Source: a bacterium
GTDB lineage: Bacteria > Sysuimicrobiota > Sysuimicrobiia > Sysuimicrobiales > Segetimicrobiaceae
Assembly: GCA_035307765.1 (NCBI GenBank)
Contig: DATGHU010000015.1
Coordinates: forward strand, 1-64,000
Length of the DNA stretch: 64,000 nt
Reading direction: 5' to 3'
The notes beneath the pieces were generated by a model. The model made no database searches. It had not been told where the DNA came from and saw only the letters and a program-made list of their open reading frames with translations. Made by a program: the position numbers and the translations under genes. Positions 17,119 to 26,300 of this stretch are shown one piece after another. Position 1 is the first letter of the stretch, and every line of letters starts with the position of its first letter.

Positions 17119-18747
17119 ATGTCGACCGGACCATCCGAGCCGGCCACGAATCAGCGCGCGTCCGCTGCCGGAGGCCTGGCCCGGGCGGCCGGCGTGATCG
17201 CGGTCAGCACCATCGGCAGCCGCGGGCTGGGCCTGATCCGCGACGTCCTCATCGCCGCCTTCTTCGGTGCCACATCCGCCAAGTCCGCGTTCGTCATCGC
17301 CTACTCCATCCCGTTCTTCGTTCAGCGACTGCTGGTGGGGGGGATCCTCAGCGTCGTCTTTATCCCGTCGATCAGCGAGTTGTTGGTCAAGGGCGATGCG
17401 GAGGAGACGCGCCAGGTCGTCACCAGCACGCTCAACCTGGTCCTGATCATCGGCCTCGGCATGGTCGTCCTGGGCGTCCTGGCGGCACCGATCCTGGTGC
17501 CGCTCGCCGCGCCCGGGTACCTCCGCACGAACCCCTCGGTGCTGACGACGGCGGTGAGCCTGACGCGCGTGATGTTTGTGTCGATGGTCTTCCTGGCGTT
17601 GTCCGGATTTGTCACCGGGTTCCTCAACGCGCACCATCGGTTCACCGCGCCGGCGATGGCCCCGTTGGTGTTCAACCTCGTCATCATCGCCTCTGTCCTG
17701 GCCCTCGGCACCCGCCGGGGGATCCTGGGTGTGGCGATCAGCTTCCTGGCGGGGTGGGCGGCGCAATTCGCCGTCCAGCTGCCCACCGCGCGGAGGCTGG
17801 GGCTCCGCTGGGGGACGACGCTCAACTTGGGGCATCCTGTGCTCCGCGAGATGGGCCGGCTGGCCATCCCGGCGATGCTCGGGCTGGCGGTGATTGAGAT
17901 CAACTCGAACGTTGCCCGGTTCTTCGCGTCGTTCCTTCCGCCCAAGCCGGGCGTGGACTATGTGGCCGTGCTGGACTACGCCTTCACGATCAACCAGGCG
18001 CCCGTCGGCATCTTCGCGATCTCGCTGGCCACGGCCCTGTTCCCGACCATGGCCCGTCGGGCAGGGGGAGGCGCCGCCCTGCTGCGCGAGACGACCTCGC
18101 TGGGCCTGCGCGGCATCCTGTTCACGATGATGCCGATGACGGCGGTGATGCTGGCGCTGAGCGGCCCCATCGTCCGCGTCGTCTTCCAGCGCGGAGCGTT
18201 CGACCCGAGCGCCACGCACGCGGTGGCCCTCGGGCTCGTGGGGTTTGCGGTGGGGAGCGTCCCCTACGCCGCCTATTACGTGGTGACCCGAACCTTCTAC
18301 GCCCTGCACGATACCCGGACCCCGGTCCGGATCGGCGTCTACATGATCCTGCTCAACGCGGTCGGGGATGCCGTGCTGATGCGGTGGTTCGGCCATACCG
18401 GGATTGCGCTGGCCACGTCGCTCGTGGCGTTTGCGAATGTCGGGAGTCTCCTGGTTGTCCTCAGGCGGCGCCTGGGCGGGGTGGACGGAGCGGCGGTCCT
18501 CGGCACGGCCGTCCGGACGGGGGTGGCCGCCGCGGTCCTGGCGGGCGTCGCCCTGGGTACATTACAGGCGGTGGGGCGGGTGGTCGATGTCGGTCGGTTC
18601 TCGGGCGCGGCGCTCCAGCTCCTCGCCGCCCTCGCCGTGGGGGGAGCCGCCTACCTGGGGGTGTGCGCGCTGCTCGGCGTACGGGAACTGGCGCTGTTCG
18701 GCACGGTGTTTCGGCGAAATCGGGGGGACGCTCCGACCGCGGGATGA
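17119..18747 (+). CDS. murJ: Lipid II flippase MurJ (MviN family)
   Basis: MurJ flips the peptidoglycan precursor lipid II across the cytoplasmic membrane. The 542-residue polytopic protein has about 14 helices and the MOP-superfamily MviN pattern (AAGVIAVSTIGSRGLGLIRDV near the N-terminus, FINQAPVGIFAISLATALFP-type and YYVVTRTFYALHDTRTP segments). The ATG at 17119 gives a normal N-terminus, although it sits almost at the predicted transcription start. It is monocistronic, with the hrcA promoter following its stop. Confidence 0.95.
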   Translation: MSTGPSEPATNQRASAAGGLARAAGVIAVSTIGSRGLGLIRDVLIAAFFGATSAKSAFVIAYSIPFFVQRLLVGGILSVVFIPSISELLVKGDAEETRQVVTSTLNLVLIIGLGMVVLGVLAAPILVPLAAPGYLRTNPSVLTTAVSLTRVMFVSMVFLALSGFVTGFLNAHHRFTAPAMAPLVFNLVIIASVLALGTRRGILGVAISFLAGWAAQFAVQLPTARRLGLRWGTTLNLGHPVLREMGRLAIPAMLGLAVIEINSNVARFFASFLPPKPGVDYVAVLDYAFTINQAPVGIFAISLATALFPTMARRAGGGAALLRETTSLGLRGILFTMMPMTAVMLALSGPIVRVVFQRGAFDPSATHAVALGLVGFAVGSVPYAAYYVVTRTFYALHDTRTPVRIGVYMILLNAVGDAVLMRWFGHTGIALATSLVAFANVGSLLVVLRRRLGGVDGAAVLGTAVRTGVAAAVLAGVALGTLQAVGRVVDVGRFSGAALQLLAALAVGGAAYLGVCALLGVRELALFGTVFRRNRGDAPTAG

Positions 18748-18769
18748 GGAACGGATCCGCGGGGATGCC

Positions 18770-18799
18770 TTGACAGTTTTCTTCGGTGGATGCTAGGCT
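18770..18799 (+). promoter_or_regulatory. Promoter of the hrcA-dnaJ-prmA operon
   Basis: A perfect TTGACA (18770-18775), an 18-bp spacer and TGCTAGGCT (extended -10, hexamer 18794-18799) are present. The predicted start near 18806 lies directly before the CIRCE operator. Confidence 0.8.
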
Positions 18800-18810
18800 G
18801 AACCAAGACG

Positions 18811-18837
18811 CTAGCACTCTATGTCCTCGAGTGCTAA
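18811..18837 (+). promoter_or_regulatory. CIRCE operator bound by HrcA
   Basis: CTAGCACTC, a 9-nt spacer and GAGTGCTAA match the CIRCE consensus (TTAGCACTC-N9-GAGTGCTAA) at all but the first base. It occupies the start of the transcript, so HrcA would repress its own operon and release it on heat shock. Confidence 0.95.
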
Positions 18838-18853
18838 ACGGGGGAGTGCCGCG

Positions 18854-19876
18854 GTGCCGGAGATGGACGGCCGAAAGCGCGACATCCTTAAACTGGTCAT
18901 TGACGATTACGTCCTGACCGCAGAGCCGATCGGCAGCGAGGCGGTGTCCACCCGCCACCGGCTGGGGGTGAGCTCCGCCACGGTGCGAAACGAGATGGCC
19001 GCGCTCGAGGAAATGGGGTATCTCCGGCAGCCGCACACGTCGGCCGGCAGGATTCCTACCGAACAGGCGTACCGGGTGTACGTGGATTCGATGATCAAGG
19101 AGGAGCAGATCCCCGCCTGGGAGCGCATGGAGATCCGCCGTACCCTCTCAAGCGTCGAGCCCCAGCGCACCGTCGAGCAGGCCGCGCATACCCTGGCCTC
19201 GGTGACCGAATTCGCCGCGGTGGCGGCGTCGGTGACCACCGGGGCGCAGCGGATCCGGCATCTGAGCCTGATCCCCCTCTCGCCCCATCGCGCCATGGCC
19301 GTGGTGGTCACCGATGAGGGGGTGTTCGAGGGGAAGACGATGGAGTTCGCCGCGCCGATCTCGCCCGACGATCTTGACCGCCTCTCCCACGAGATCTCCC
19401 GCCGGGTCGCCGGCATGTCGCTGAACGACCTCACCGATCGGAAGCTCACCGACGTGATCGGGGACGCGGCGCGCTACCAGCGGGTCGTCGATGAGGTGGC
19501 CCGGCTCCTGCGCGACTCTCTGGCGCGGACGCCGGGTCCCGTCTACTCCGATGGGAAGGCGAACATCCTGAAGCAGCCGGAGTTCCAGGATGTCCGACGC
19601 GCTCAGCCGGTGCTCTCCGCGCTCGAGCAGAGAGACATCGTGGTGGAGCTGCTCCGCCCGGGAGATACGGGGGAACGGGTGCGGATCGCGATCGGGACCG
19701 AGAACAGGCGGGAAGAAATGAAGGAATGCAGCGTGATTACCGCGACCTACTTCGTCGATGACCGCCCGGCGGGCGTGGTCGGCGTCATCGGCCCGACGCG
19801 GATGCGATACGGGAAGATCGTCAGCTTGCTGACGTTCCTGGCCGATAGCCTCGGCGAAGCCCTCCAGCAGACGTAA
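18854..19876 (+). CDS. hrcA: Heat-inducible transcription repressor HrcA
   Basis: This 340-residue repressor binds CIRCE. An N-terminal winged helix (LGVSSATVRNEMAALEEMGYL, then QPHTSAGRIPT) is followed by the GAF-like HrcA domain ending in VIGPTRMRYGKIVSLL. GTG 18854 follows GGGGAG. An ATG at 18821 is in frame but lies within the CIRCE spacer and is rejected. The gene is followed directly by dnaJ rather than grpE-dnaK, so the main chaperone genes must sit elsewhere, and whether they carry CIRCE cannot be seen here. Confidence 0.96.
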   Translation: MPEMDGRKRDILKLVIDDYVLTAEPIGSEAVSTRHRLGVSSATVRNEMAALEEMGYLRQPHTSAGRIPTEQAYRVYVDSMIKEEQIPAWERMEIRRTLSSVEPQRTVEQAAHTLASVTEFAAVAASVTTGAQRIRHLSLIPLSPHRAMAVVVTDEGVFEGKTMEFAAPISPDDLDRLSHEISRRVAGMSLNDLTDRKLTDVIGDAARYQRVVDEVARLLRDSLARTPGPVYSDGKANILKQPEFQDVRRAQPVLSALEQRDIVVELLRPGDTGERVRIAIGTENRREEMKECSVITATYFVDDRPAGVVGVIGPTRMRYGKIVSLLTFLADSLGEALQQT

Positions 19877-19885
19877 GCGGGCGAG

Positions 19886-20992
19886 ATGGCGCGGCGCGAC
19901 CTATACGAGGTTCTCGGCGTTTCTCGTTCAGCCACCGGCGAGGAGATCAAACGGGCGTTTCGCCAGCTCGCCCGCGCGCACCATCCCGACGTCAGCCAGG
20001 ACCCCCAGGCCAGCGAACGCTTCAAGGAGATCAACGAGGCCTACCAGGTGCTGGGGGATCCTGAGCGGCGAACCCTCTACGACCGCACGGGCCAGATCGG
20101 GTCCGCCGGTCGGGACGGGGGAGTCAGTCCCTTCGGGGGCACCCCGTTCGAGGATATCTTCGATATGTTCTTCGGGCGGGAGCGCTCCGCCGGCGGCGAG
20201 CCGGGGCCGGAGCGCGGCAGCGATCTTCGGGTCAGGCTGGAGGTGACCGTCGAGGCGGCCGCGGCCGGGACCGAAACACAGATGACGATCACCCGCGAGG
20301 AGACCTGCCCGGTGTGCTTCGGCACGGGGGCGGAGAAGGGGGGATCGGCGGAACCCTGCGCGACCTGCCGCGGCGTCGGCCAGGTCCGCTACAGCCGCCG
20401 GACCGCGTTCGGGTCGTTCGCGCAGGTCACCGCCTGCCCGCAGTGTGGGGGGGCGGGAAAGGTCATCCGCCACCCCTGCCCGGAGTGCCGGGGGAGCGGC
20501 CGGGCCCGAGCCAGGCGCGAGATCACGGTGAAGGTGCCGGCCGGGGTGGAGGACGGGACCCGCCTTCGCCTGCAGGGCGAAGGGGAAGCGGGCATGCGCG
20601 GCGGCGAACGGGGCGACCTCTACGTCGACCTGACGATCGCGTCCCACCCCGTGTTCACGCGCCAGGGACGGGATCTCCACTGCGAGGTGTCGATCTCGGT
20701 CACGCAGGCGGCGCTGGGCGATCAGATCGAGGTGCCGACGCTGGACGGCCCGGCCCCGCTCGCCATTCCGCCCGGCCTGCAGACGAGCAGCACGACGACG
20801 CTGCGGGGGAAGGGCATGCCGACCCTCCGCGACGGCCGCGGCGACCTCATCGTGCACTTCCATGTCGTGGTTCCGCAGGACCTGACGAAGGAGCAGGTGC
20901 AGCTGCTCCAGCGGTTCAGCGCGCTGCGCGGGGAAGATCTCAAGCCTCCCAAGAAGACCCTGCTCGGAAAGTTTCGCACCCGCCACTCTTGA
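19886..20992 (+). CDS. dnaJ: Chaperone DnaJ
   Basis: This 368-residue Hsp40 stimulates DnaK ATPase and delivers substrates. The J domain (1-70) has HHPDVS; a short G/F region with a GTPFEDIFDMFFG segment follows; the zinc domain has four repeats CPVCFGTG, CATCRGVG, CPQCGGAG and CPECRGSG (about 143-213); and C-terminal beta domains end the protein. It lies 9 nt after hrcA under CIRCE control. DnaK and GrpE are absent from the window. Confidence 0.97.
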   Translation: MARRDLYEVLGVSRSATGEEIKRAFRQLARAHHPDVSQDPQASERFKEINEAYQVLGDPERRTLYDRTGQIGSAGRDGGVSPFGGTPFEDIFDMFFGRERSAGGEPGPERGSDLRVRLEVTVEAAAAGTETQMTITREETCPVCFGTGAEKGGSAEPCATCRGVGQVRYSRRTAFGSFAQVTACPQCGGAGKVIRHPCPECRGSGRARARREITVKVPAGVEDGTRLRLQGEGEAGMRGGERGDLYVDLTIASHPVFTRQGRDLHCEVSISVTQAALGDQIEVPTLDGPAPLAIPPGLQTSSTTTLRGKGMPTLRDGRGDLIVHFHVVVPQDLTKEQVQLLQRFSALRGEDLKPPKKTLLGKFRTRHS

Positions 20993-21954
20993 GCGGTCCC
21001 AGGGCAGGAAGACGTCCGGGCCGGGCCTCCCGCCGACCCGCCGGTCGACGCTGGGCGGAGGTGCGCGTGATCACCGGCCCGAGCGCGGCCGAAGCGGTCG
21101 GGGAATTCTTGTGGGCGATGGGCGTCGGCGGGATCGCCGAGGACCGTCCATCGCCGGGCGAGGTCCGGCTTCGGTGCTTCCTTCCTCCATCGCGGATTCG
21201 ATCGATGACCTTGCGGCATCTTCGTCGGCGGGTGCGCGGTCTCGTCCGGTACGGCCTCGATCCCGGCCGGGCGACGGTGACCGCGCGGGTGGTCGAATCC
21301 GGCCGGTGGGTGCGCGCGTGGCGCACGTCGGTGCGGCCGCTGCGGTTGGGCCGCCTGGTTGTGGCGCCCACCTGGGTGCGGCTGCCGGCGGGATCCGGAA
21401 AGATCGTCGTCCGGATCGACCCGGGGATGGCCTTCGGCAGCGGCGCCCATCCCAGCACGCGTCTCTGTCTGCGTCTCCTCCTACGTCATTTCCGCCCTCG
21501 GGGTCCCGCGGGGGGCACGGTGATCGATGTCGGCACCGGGTCGGGGATTCTCGCCATCGCCGCCGCTCGGCTCGGCGCCAGCCAGGTGGCGGCCCGAGAC
21601 GTCGACCCGGTCGCCGCGGAGGTCGCGCGCGCAAACGTCCGGACCAACGGGGTGCCGAAGGCCGTGCACGTGGTCCGAGGGGCCGGCGTCGGCGGCGGCG
21701 GTCCCGTCGATCTGGTCCTCGCCAACATCGTCGCGGACGTGATCATCCCGATGCTCCCCAGGGTGCGGCAGCGACTGGCGGCGGGCGGGCGCTTCATCGG
21801 GTCCGGGATCGTCGAGGACCGCCTGCGCGCGGTCCTCGACGCCGCGGCGGCTTCGGGCCTGGACACGGTCGAGGTCCTCGGCTCCGGGGAGTGGCGCGCC
21901 GTCGTGCTGGCGCCCGCGCCGCACCGGCGGCGACGTCGGGGATCGACGGGCTGA
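20989..21954 (+). CDS. prmA: Ribosomal protein L11 methyltransferase
   Basis: PrmA trimethylates L11 using S-adenosylmethionine. An N-terminal L11-recognition domain (WAEVRVITGPSAAEAVGEFLW) precedes the Rossmann domain with FGSGAHPST, TVIDVGTGSGILAIAAARLGA (motif I) and DLVLANIVAD. The chosen TTG 20989 overlaps the dnaJ stop (TTGA) and gives 321 residues. GTG 21061 is an alternative but would cut into the recognition domain, which normally begins just before this point. The hrcA-dnaJ-prmA order is typical of Gram-positive heat-shock loci lacking only grpE and dnaK. Confidence 0.88.
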   Translation: MSGPRAGRRPGRASRRPAGRRWAEVRVITGPSAAEAVGEFLWAMGVGGIAEDRPSPGEVRLRCFLPPSRIRSMTLRHLRRRVRGLVRYGLDPGRATVTARVVESGRWVRAWRTSVRPLRLGRLVVAPTWVRLPAGSGKIVVRIDPGMAFGSGAHPSTRLCLRLLLRHFRPRGPAGGTVIDVGTGSGILAIAAARLGASQVAARDVDPVAAEVARANVRTNGVPKAVHVVRGAGVGGGGPVDLVLANIVADVIIPMLPRVRQRLAAGGRFIGSGIVEDRLRAVLDAAAASGLDTVEVLGSGEWRAVVLAPAPHRRRRRGSTG

Positions 21955-21974
21955 CGGCGTTCCGCGTTCCGCGC

Positions 21975-22002
21975 TTGCAATTCTCCCGACACGCGGTACA
22001 AT
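21975..22002 (+). promoter_or_regulatory. Orphan promoter between prmA and carA
   Basis: TTGCAA (21975-21980), a 16-bp spacer and TACAAT (21997-22002) form a good promoter. The transcript from about 22009 meets a strong hairpin at 22082-22102 before reaching carA, which has its own promoter. A short frame with a GGGAGGG ribosome site begins at ATG 22044 but reads through the hairpin, so a small RNA or leader of about 100 nt is more likely than a protein. Confidence 0.5.
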
Positions 22003-22081
22003 AAACCCGAACGCGGACCATTAATGATCTCCGGGAGGGATCGATGGTGCGCCAGATCGGCTTGGCCGGACGTCGATTCGC

Positions 22082-22102
22082 GGGAGCCCCCGGGGGGCTC
22101 CC
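22082..22102 (+). terminator. Rho-independent-like terminator before carA
   Basis: GGGAGCCCC pairs with GGGGCTCCC in a 9-bp stem with a 3-nt loop, followed by TTTCGCTT. It could end the hrcA-dnaJ-prmA transcript, the short transcript from 21975-22002, or both. Confidence 0.65.
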
Positions 22103-22134
22103 TTTCGCTTGCCCCCATCCCTCCGCCCGCCCCG

Positions 22135-22170
22135 TTGCATTTTTATTACTGATATGTGTATAATTATGCA
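22135..22170 (+). promoter_or_regulatory. carA promoter overlapped by tandem ARG boxes
   Basis: The promoter is TTGCAT (22135-22140), an 18-bp spacer and TATAAT (22159-22164). Two ArgR half-palindromes TGNATNNNNATNCA-like overlap it: TGCATTTTTATTAC (22136-22149) and TGTATAATTATGCA (22157-22170). Their centres are 21 bp apart, the classic spacing for hexameric ArgR, with box 1 over the -35 and box 2 over the -10. Repression by arginine-bound ArgR, encoded at the end of the cluster, is inferred. Confidence 0.82.
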
Positions 22171-22192
22171 CGACGGTGTGAGGGGGGATCGG

Positions 22193-23314
22193 GTGCGCGC
22201 GAGGATCGCCTTAGCGGATGGGCTGGTGCTGGAGGGGCGGGCCCTCGGCCGCCCGGGATGGGCCGGCGGCGAAGTCGTCTTCACGACGGCGATGACCGGC
22301 TATCAAGAGGTGCTGTCCGATCCGTCCTACCGGGGGCAGATCGTCACCATGGCCTACCCGCTGATCGGCAACTACGGGATGAGCGGGGAGGCTTGGGAGT
22401 CGGGGCGCCCCCACCTCGAGGGGTTGATCGTGGGGGAGGCCGCCGCGCGCCCGAACCACTGGCGGTCGGAGAGCCCGCTCGCCTCCGTGCTGATCCAGCG
22501 GAAGGTCGCGGGGATCGCGGGGGTGGACACACGGTGCCTGGTCCGCCATCTGCGCACGCACGGGCTCCAGCGCGGGGTCGTGTCGACCGAAGAGCTGTCG
22601 GACGCCGCACTGGTCGCCCGCGCGCGGTCGCTGCCCGAGATCGGGACGCTCGACCTGGTCGCCCAAGTATCCATCCCTTCCGTCGAGCACACCGCGGGCT
22701 CCGGGCCCCGCGTCGCGATCCTGGACTGCGGGGTGAAGTGGGGGATTACCGAGAGCCTCAGGATGCGCGGGTGCGATCTCTGGGTGCTGCCGCATCGGAC
22801 CACAGCGGAGGAGATCCTGGCCTTCCGCCCGGCCGGCCTGGTGCTCTCTCCCGGGCCGGGCGATCCCCAGCGCCTCGACCACCAGGTGGCGCAGGTGCGG
22901 CGCTTGTGGGGGCGCCTGCCGATGTTCGGGATCTGCCTCGGGCACCAGATCATCGGCCGGGCGGCGGGGGCGGAGACGTTCAAGCTGCCCTACGGGCACC
23001 GGGGGAGCAATCAACCGGTGCGGGATCTGATGCGGGGCCGCGTCTGCGTCACGACCCAGAACCACGGGTACGCCGTGGACGACGCCTCGCTCGATCGGAG
23101 CGAGGTCGTGGTGACCCACCGGAACCTCAACGACGGCACCGTCGAGGGGCTGCGGCACCGCCGCCTGCCGATCATGTCGGTGCAGTATCATCCCGAAGGG
23201 CGCCCCGGCCCGCTCGACTCCGACTACCTGTTCGATGAGTGGATGACCCTGCTCGATGCCCCCGCCCGCCCCGCGGCCGTCCCCAGCGGATCCCCCCTCG
23301 ATGCCGCCCGCTGA
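22193..23314 (+). CDS. carA: Carbamoyl-phosphate synthase small (glutaminase) subunit
   Basis: CarA hydrolyses glutamine and passes ammonia to CarB to make carbamoyl phosphate for arginine and pyrimidines. The 373-residue protein has the CPSase small domain (TGYQEVLSDPSYRGQIV) and a class I amidotransferase domain with GICLGHQI (Cys248) and QYHPEGRPGP (catalytic His and Glu). GTG 22193 lies 5 nt after AGGGGGG and gives the usual RARIALADG start; earlier in-frame ATGs overlap the promoter. The 3' end overlaps carB by 14 nt. Confidence 0.97.
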   Translation: MRARIALADGLVLEGRALGRPGWAGGEVVFTTAMTGYQEVLSDPSYRGQIVTMAYPLIGNYGMSGEAWESGRPHLEGLIVGEAAARPNHWRSESPLASVLIQRKVAGIAGVDTRCLVRHLRTHGLQRGVVSTEELSDAALVARARSLPEIGTLDLVAQVSIPSVEHTAGSGPRVAILDCGVKWGITESLRMRGCDLWVLPHRTTAEEILAFRPAGLVLSPGPGDPQRLDHQVAQVRRLWGRLPMFGICLGHQIIGRAAGAETFKLPYGHRGSNQPVRDLMRGRVCVTTQNHGYAVDDASLDRSEVVVTHRNLNDGTVEGLRHRRLPIMSVQYHPEGRPGPLDSDYLFDEWMTLLDAPARPAAVPSGSPLDAAR

Positions 23315-26300
23315 GATTCGCAAGGTCATGGTGATCGGCTCCGGGCCGATCATCATCGGTCAGGCGGCGGAGTTCGACTACTCCGGCAGCCAGGCGTGCC
23401 GGTCGCTTTCCGAAGAGGGCGTGGAGGTGGTGTTGGTCAACAGCAACCCCGCCACGATCATGACCGACGTGGACACCGCCGACCGCGTCTACATCGAACC
23501 GCTCACCGTGGAGTTCCTCACCAGGATCCTGGAACGCGAGCGCCCGCAGGGGCTGCTCGCCACCCTGGGGGGGCAGACCGGCCTGAACCTCGCCGTGGGG
23601 CTGGCCGAGGCCGGCGTCCTCGAGTGGCTGGGGGTGCGCCTGCTCGGCACGCCGCTGGAGGCGATCCGCCGGGCCGAGGACCGGCAGCAGTTTCGCGATG
23701 CGATGACGGCCTGGGGGGAGCCGGTGCCGGAGAGCGTGGTGGTCCGGACGGTGCGCGACGCCTGCGAGTTCGCCGACCGCATCGGGTACCCCGTGGTCGT
23801 CCGCCCCGCCTACACCCTCGGGGGCACGGGGGGCGGCATCGCGCACGACCGCGCCGCCCTCGCGGAGATCGCCTCGCTCGGGATGGCCGCCAGCCGGATC
23901 GGGCAGGTCCTTGTCGAGCGCTCGCTGATCGGCTGGAAGGAGGTCGAGTACGAGGTGATGCGCGATCGCCTCGATACCTGCATCACCGTCTGCAACATGG
24001 AGAACCTCGACCCGATGGGTGTACACACCGGGGACAGCATCGTGATCGCCCCCAGCCAGACGTTGAGCGACCGGGAGTACCAGATGCTGCGCGGCGCGAG
24101 CCTGCGGATCATCCGCGGGCTCGGCATCGAGGGCGGGTGCAATATTCAATTCGCGCTCGACCCGCACAGCGCGCGGTACCATGTCATCGAGGTCAACCCT
24201 CGCGTCAGCCGGTCGAGCGCGCTGGCCAGCAAGGCCACCGGCTATCCGATCGCCCGCGTCGCCGCCAAGATCGCGCTGGGGCGCACGCTCGACGAGATCC
24301 CCAACGCGGTGACGGGGGTGACCCGGGCCAGCTTCGAGCCGGCGCTCGACTACGTCGTCCTCAAGATCCCCCGCTGGCCCTTCGACAAATTTGCCGGCAT
24401 CGACCGACGGCTGGGGACCCAGATGAAGGCGACCGGCGAGACGATGGCGATCGGCCGGTCGGTGGAGGAGGTCCTCCTCAAGGCGCTGCGGTCGCTCGAC
24501 CTGCGGACCGACGGCCTGCGTTATCCGCCGGCCTCGGGATGGGGGACGGAGGACGTGAGGCGGCGGATCGCCGAGCCCTGCGACGAGCGCCTCTTCGCCG
24601 TGGCGGAGGGGGCGCGCCGGGGAATGCTCCCGCAGGAGATCGCCGATCTCTCCGGGATCGACCTGTTCTTCATCCACAAGATCGTCGGCCTGGTCGGGAT
24701 GGAGGAGCGGCTGCGGGCCGACCGGGGGGGCGAGATCCTCCGCGAGGCCAAGGCCGTGGGGTTCGCCGACACCACGATCGCCGATCTGTGGGGGACGACC
24801 GAGGACGCGGTGCGGGAAGCCCGGCGTCGGCTCGCGATCCGGCCCGTCTACAAGGTCGTGGACACCTGCGCCGGCGAGTTCCCGGCCGTGACGCCGTACT
24901 ACTATTCGACCTACGCGCGCGAGGACGAGGTCCCCGACGGGGCGGGGCGGCGGGTGCTCGTCCTGGGGTCCGGGCCGATCCGGATCGGGCAAGGGATCGA
25001 GTTCGACTACTCCAGCGTGCACGCGGTGAAAGCGCTCCGCGCGGAGGGCCGGGAGGCCATCCTGGTCAACAACAACCCGGAGACGGTGAGCACCGACTTC
25101 GACGTCGCCAGCCGGCTGTACCTGGAGCCGCTGACGCTGGAGGACGTGCTGCACGTCGTCGAGCGCGAGCGGGCGGAGGGGGTGCTGGTGCAGGTGGGAG
25201 GCCAGACGGCGCTCAACCTCGCCGGCCCGCTGGCGCGCGCCGGGGTGCGGGTGCTCGGGACGGCCGTGGAGTCCCTCGACATCTCGGAGGACCGGGAGAA
25301 ATTTCACGCGCTCCTCCACGCGCTGCGAATCCCGTGCCCCGCCGGCGGCGCGGCGCGGTCGGTGGAGGAAGGGGCGGCGATCGCCGCCCGCCTCGGGTAC
25401 CCGCTGCTCGTCCGTCCCTCGTACGTGTTGGGGGGGCGGGGGATGCAGATCGTGGGCGCCGAGGACGAGTTGCTGCACTATCTCGCGCGCGCCTTCGCCG
25501 TCCACGACGCGCATCCCGTGCTGATCGACACGTACCTGGAGGGGTGCGAGGTCGAGGTCGACGCCGTGAGCGACGGCGAGGGGCTCTACCTGCCGGGGGT
25601 GATGCAGCACATCGAGCGGGCCGGGGTGCACTCCGGCGATAGCCTGGCGGTGTTTCCCGCCCCGCAGGTGACCGCGGACGAGCAGGAGCAGATCGTCGCG
25701 CACACCCTGGCCATCGCCCGGGCGCTGGCCGTGCGTGGGTTTGTGAACATCCAGTTCGTGATCAAGGAGGGGCGGGTCTACGTCCTGGAGGCGAACCTCC
25801 GCAGCAGCCGGACGGTCCCGTTTGTGAGCAAGGCCGCCGGCTCGCCGCTGGTGCCGATCGCGGTGCGGGTGATGTTGGGCGCTCGATTGGCCGACCTCGG
25901 ATACCCGGGGGTGACCCTGCTGCCCCGGCCGGGGCGGGTCTCGGTGAAAGCCCCCGTGTTCAGCATGGAGAAGCTGCGCCAGGTCGACGTCCTTCTCGGG
26001 CCGGAGATGACCTCGACCGGGGAGGTGATGGGGCAGGACACCAGCCTGCCCGGGGCGCTGTACCGCGCCCTCGTCGCCGCGGGCGTCACGGTGCCGATCC
26101 ATCGGGCGATCCTGGCGAGCATCGCCGACCGGGACAAGCCGGGAGCGACCGTCCTCATTCGCCGGTTTGCGGAGTTGGGGTACGCCGTCTACGCCACCGA
26201 CGAGACCGCCCGGTTCCTGGCCGACCACGGGGTGGCGGCCACCCGCGTGAGCAAGAACGGGGGCGAGCAGACGGCACTGCGGCTGATCCGCGAACAGGCG

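Noticed and set aside
16822-18396. A 524-codon minus-strand frame over murJ
   Set aside because: Charged low-complexity shadow of a membrane-protein gene.
18821-18853. Upstream ATG start for hrcA
   Set aside because: It lies within the CIRCE spacer; GTG 18854 has a proper ribosome site after the operator.
22109-22192. Upstream ATG starts for carA
   Set aside because: They precede or overlap the -10 element, so they would not be in the transcript.
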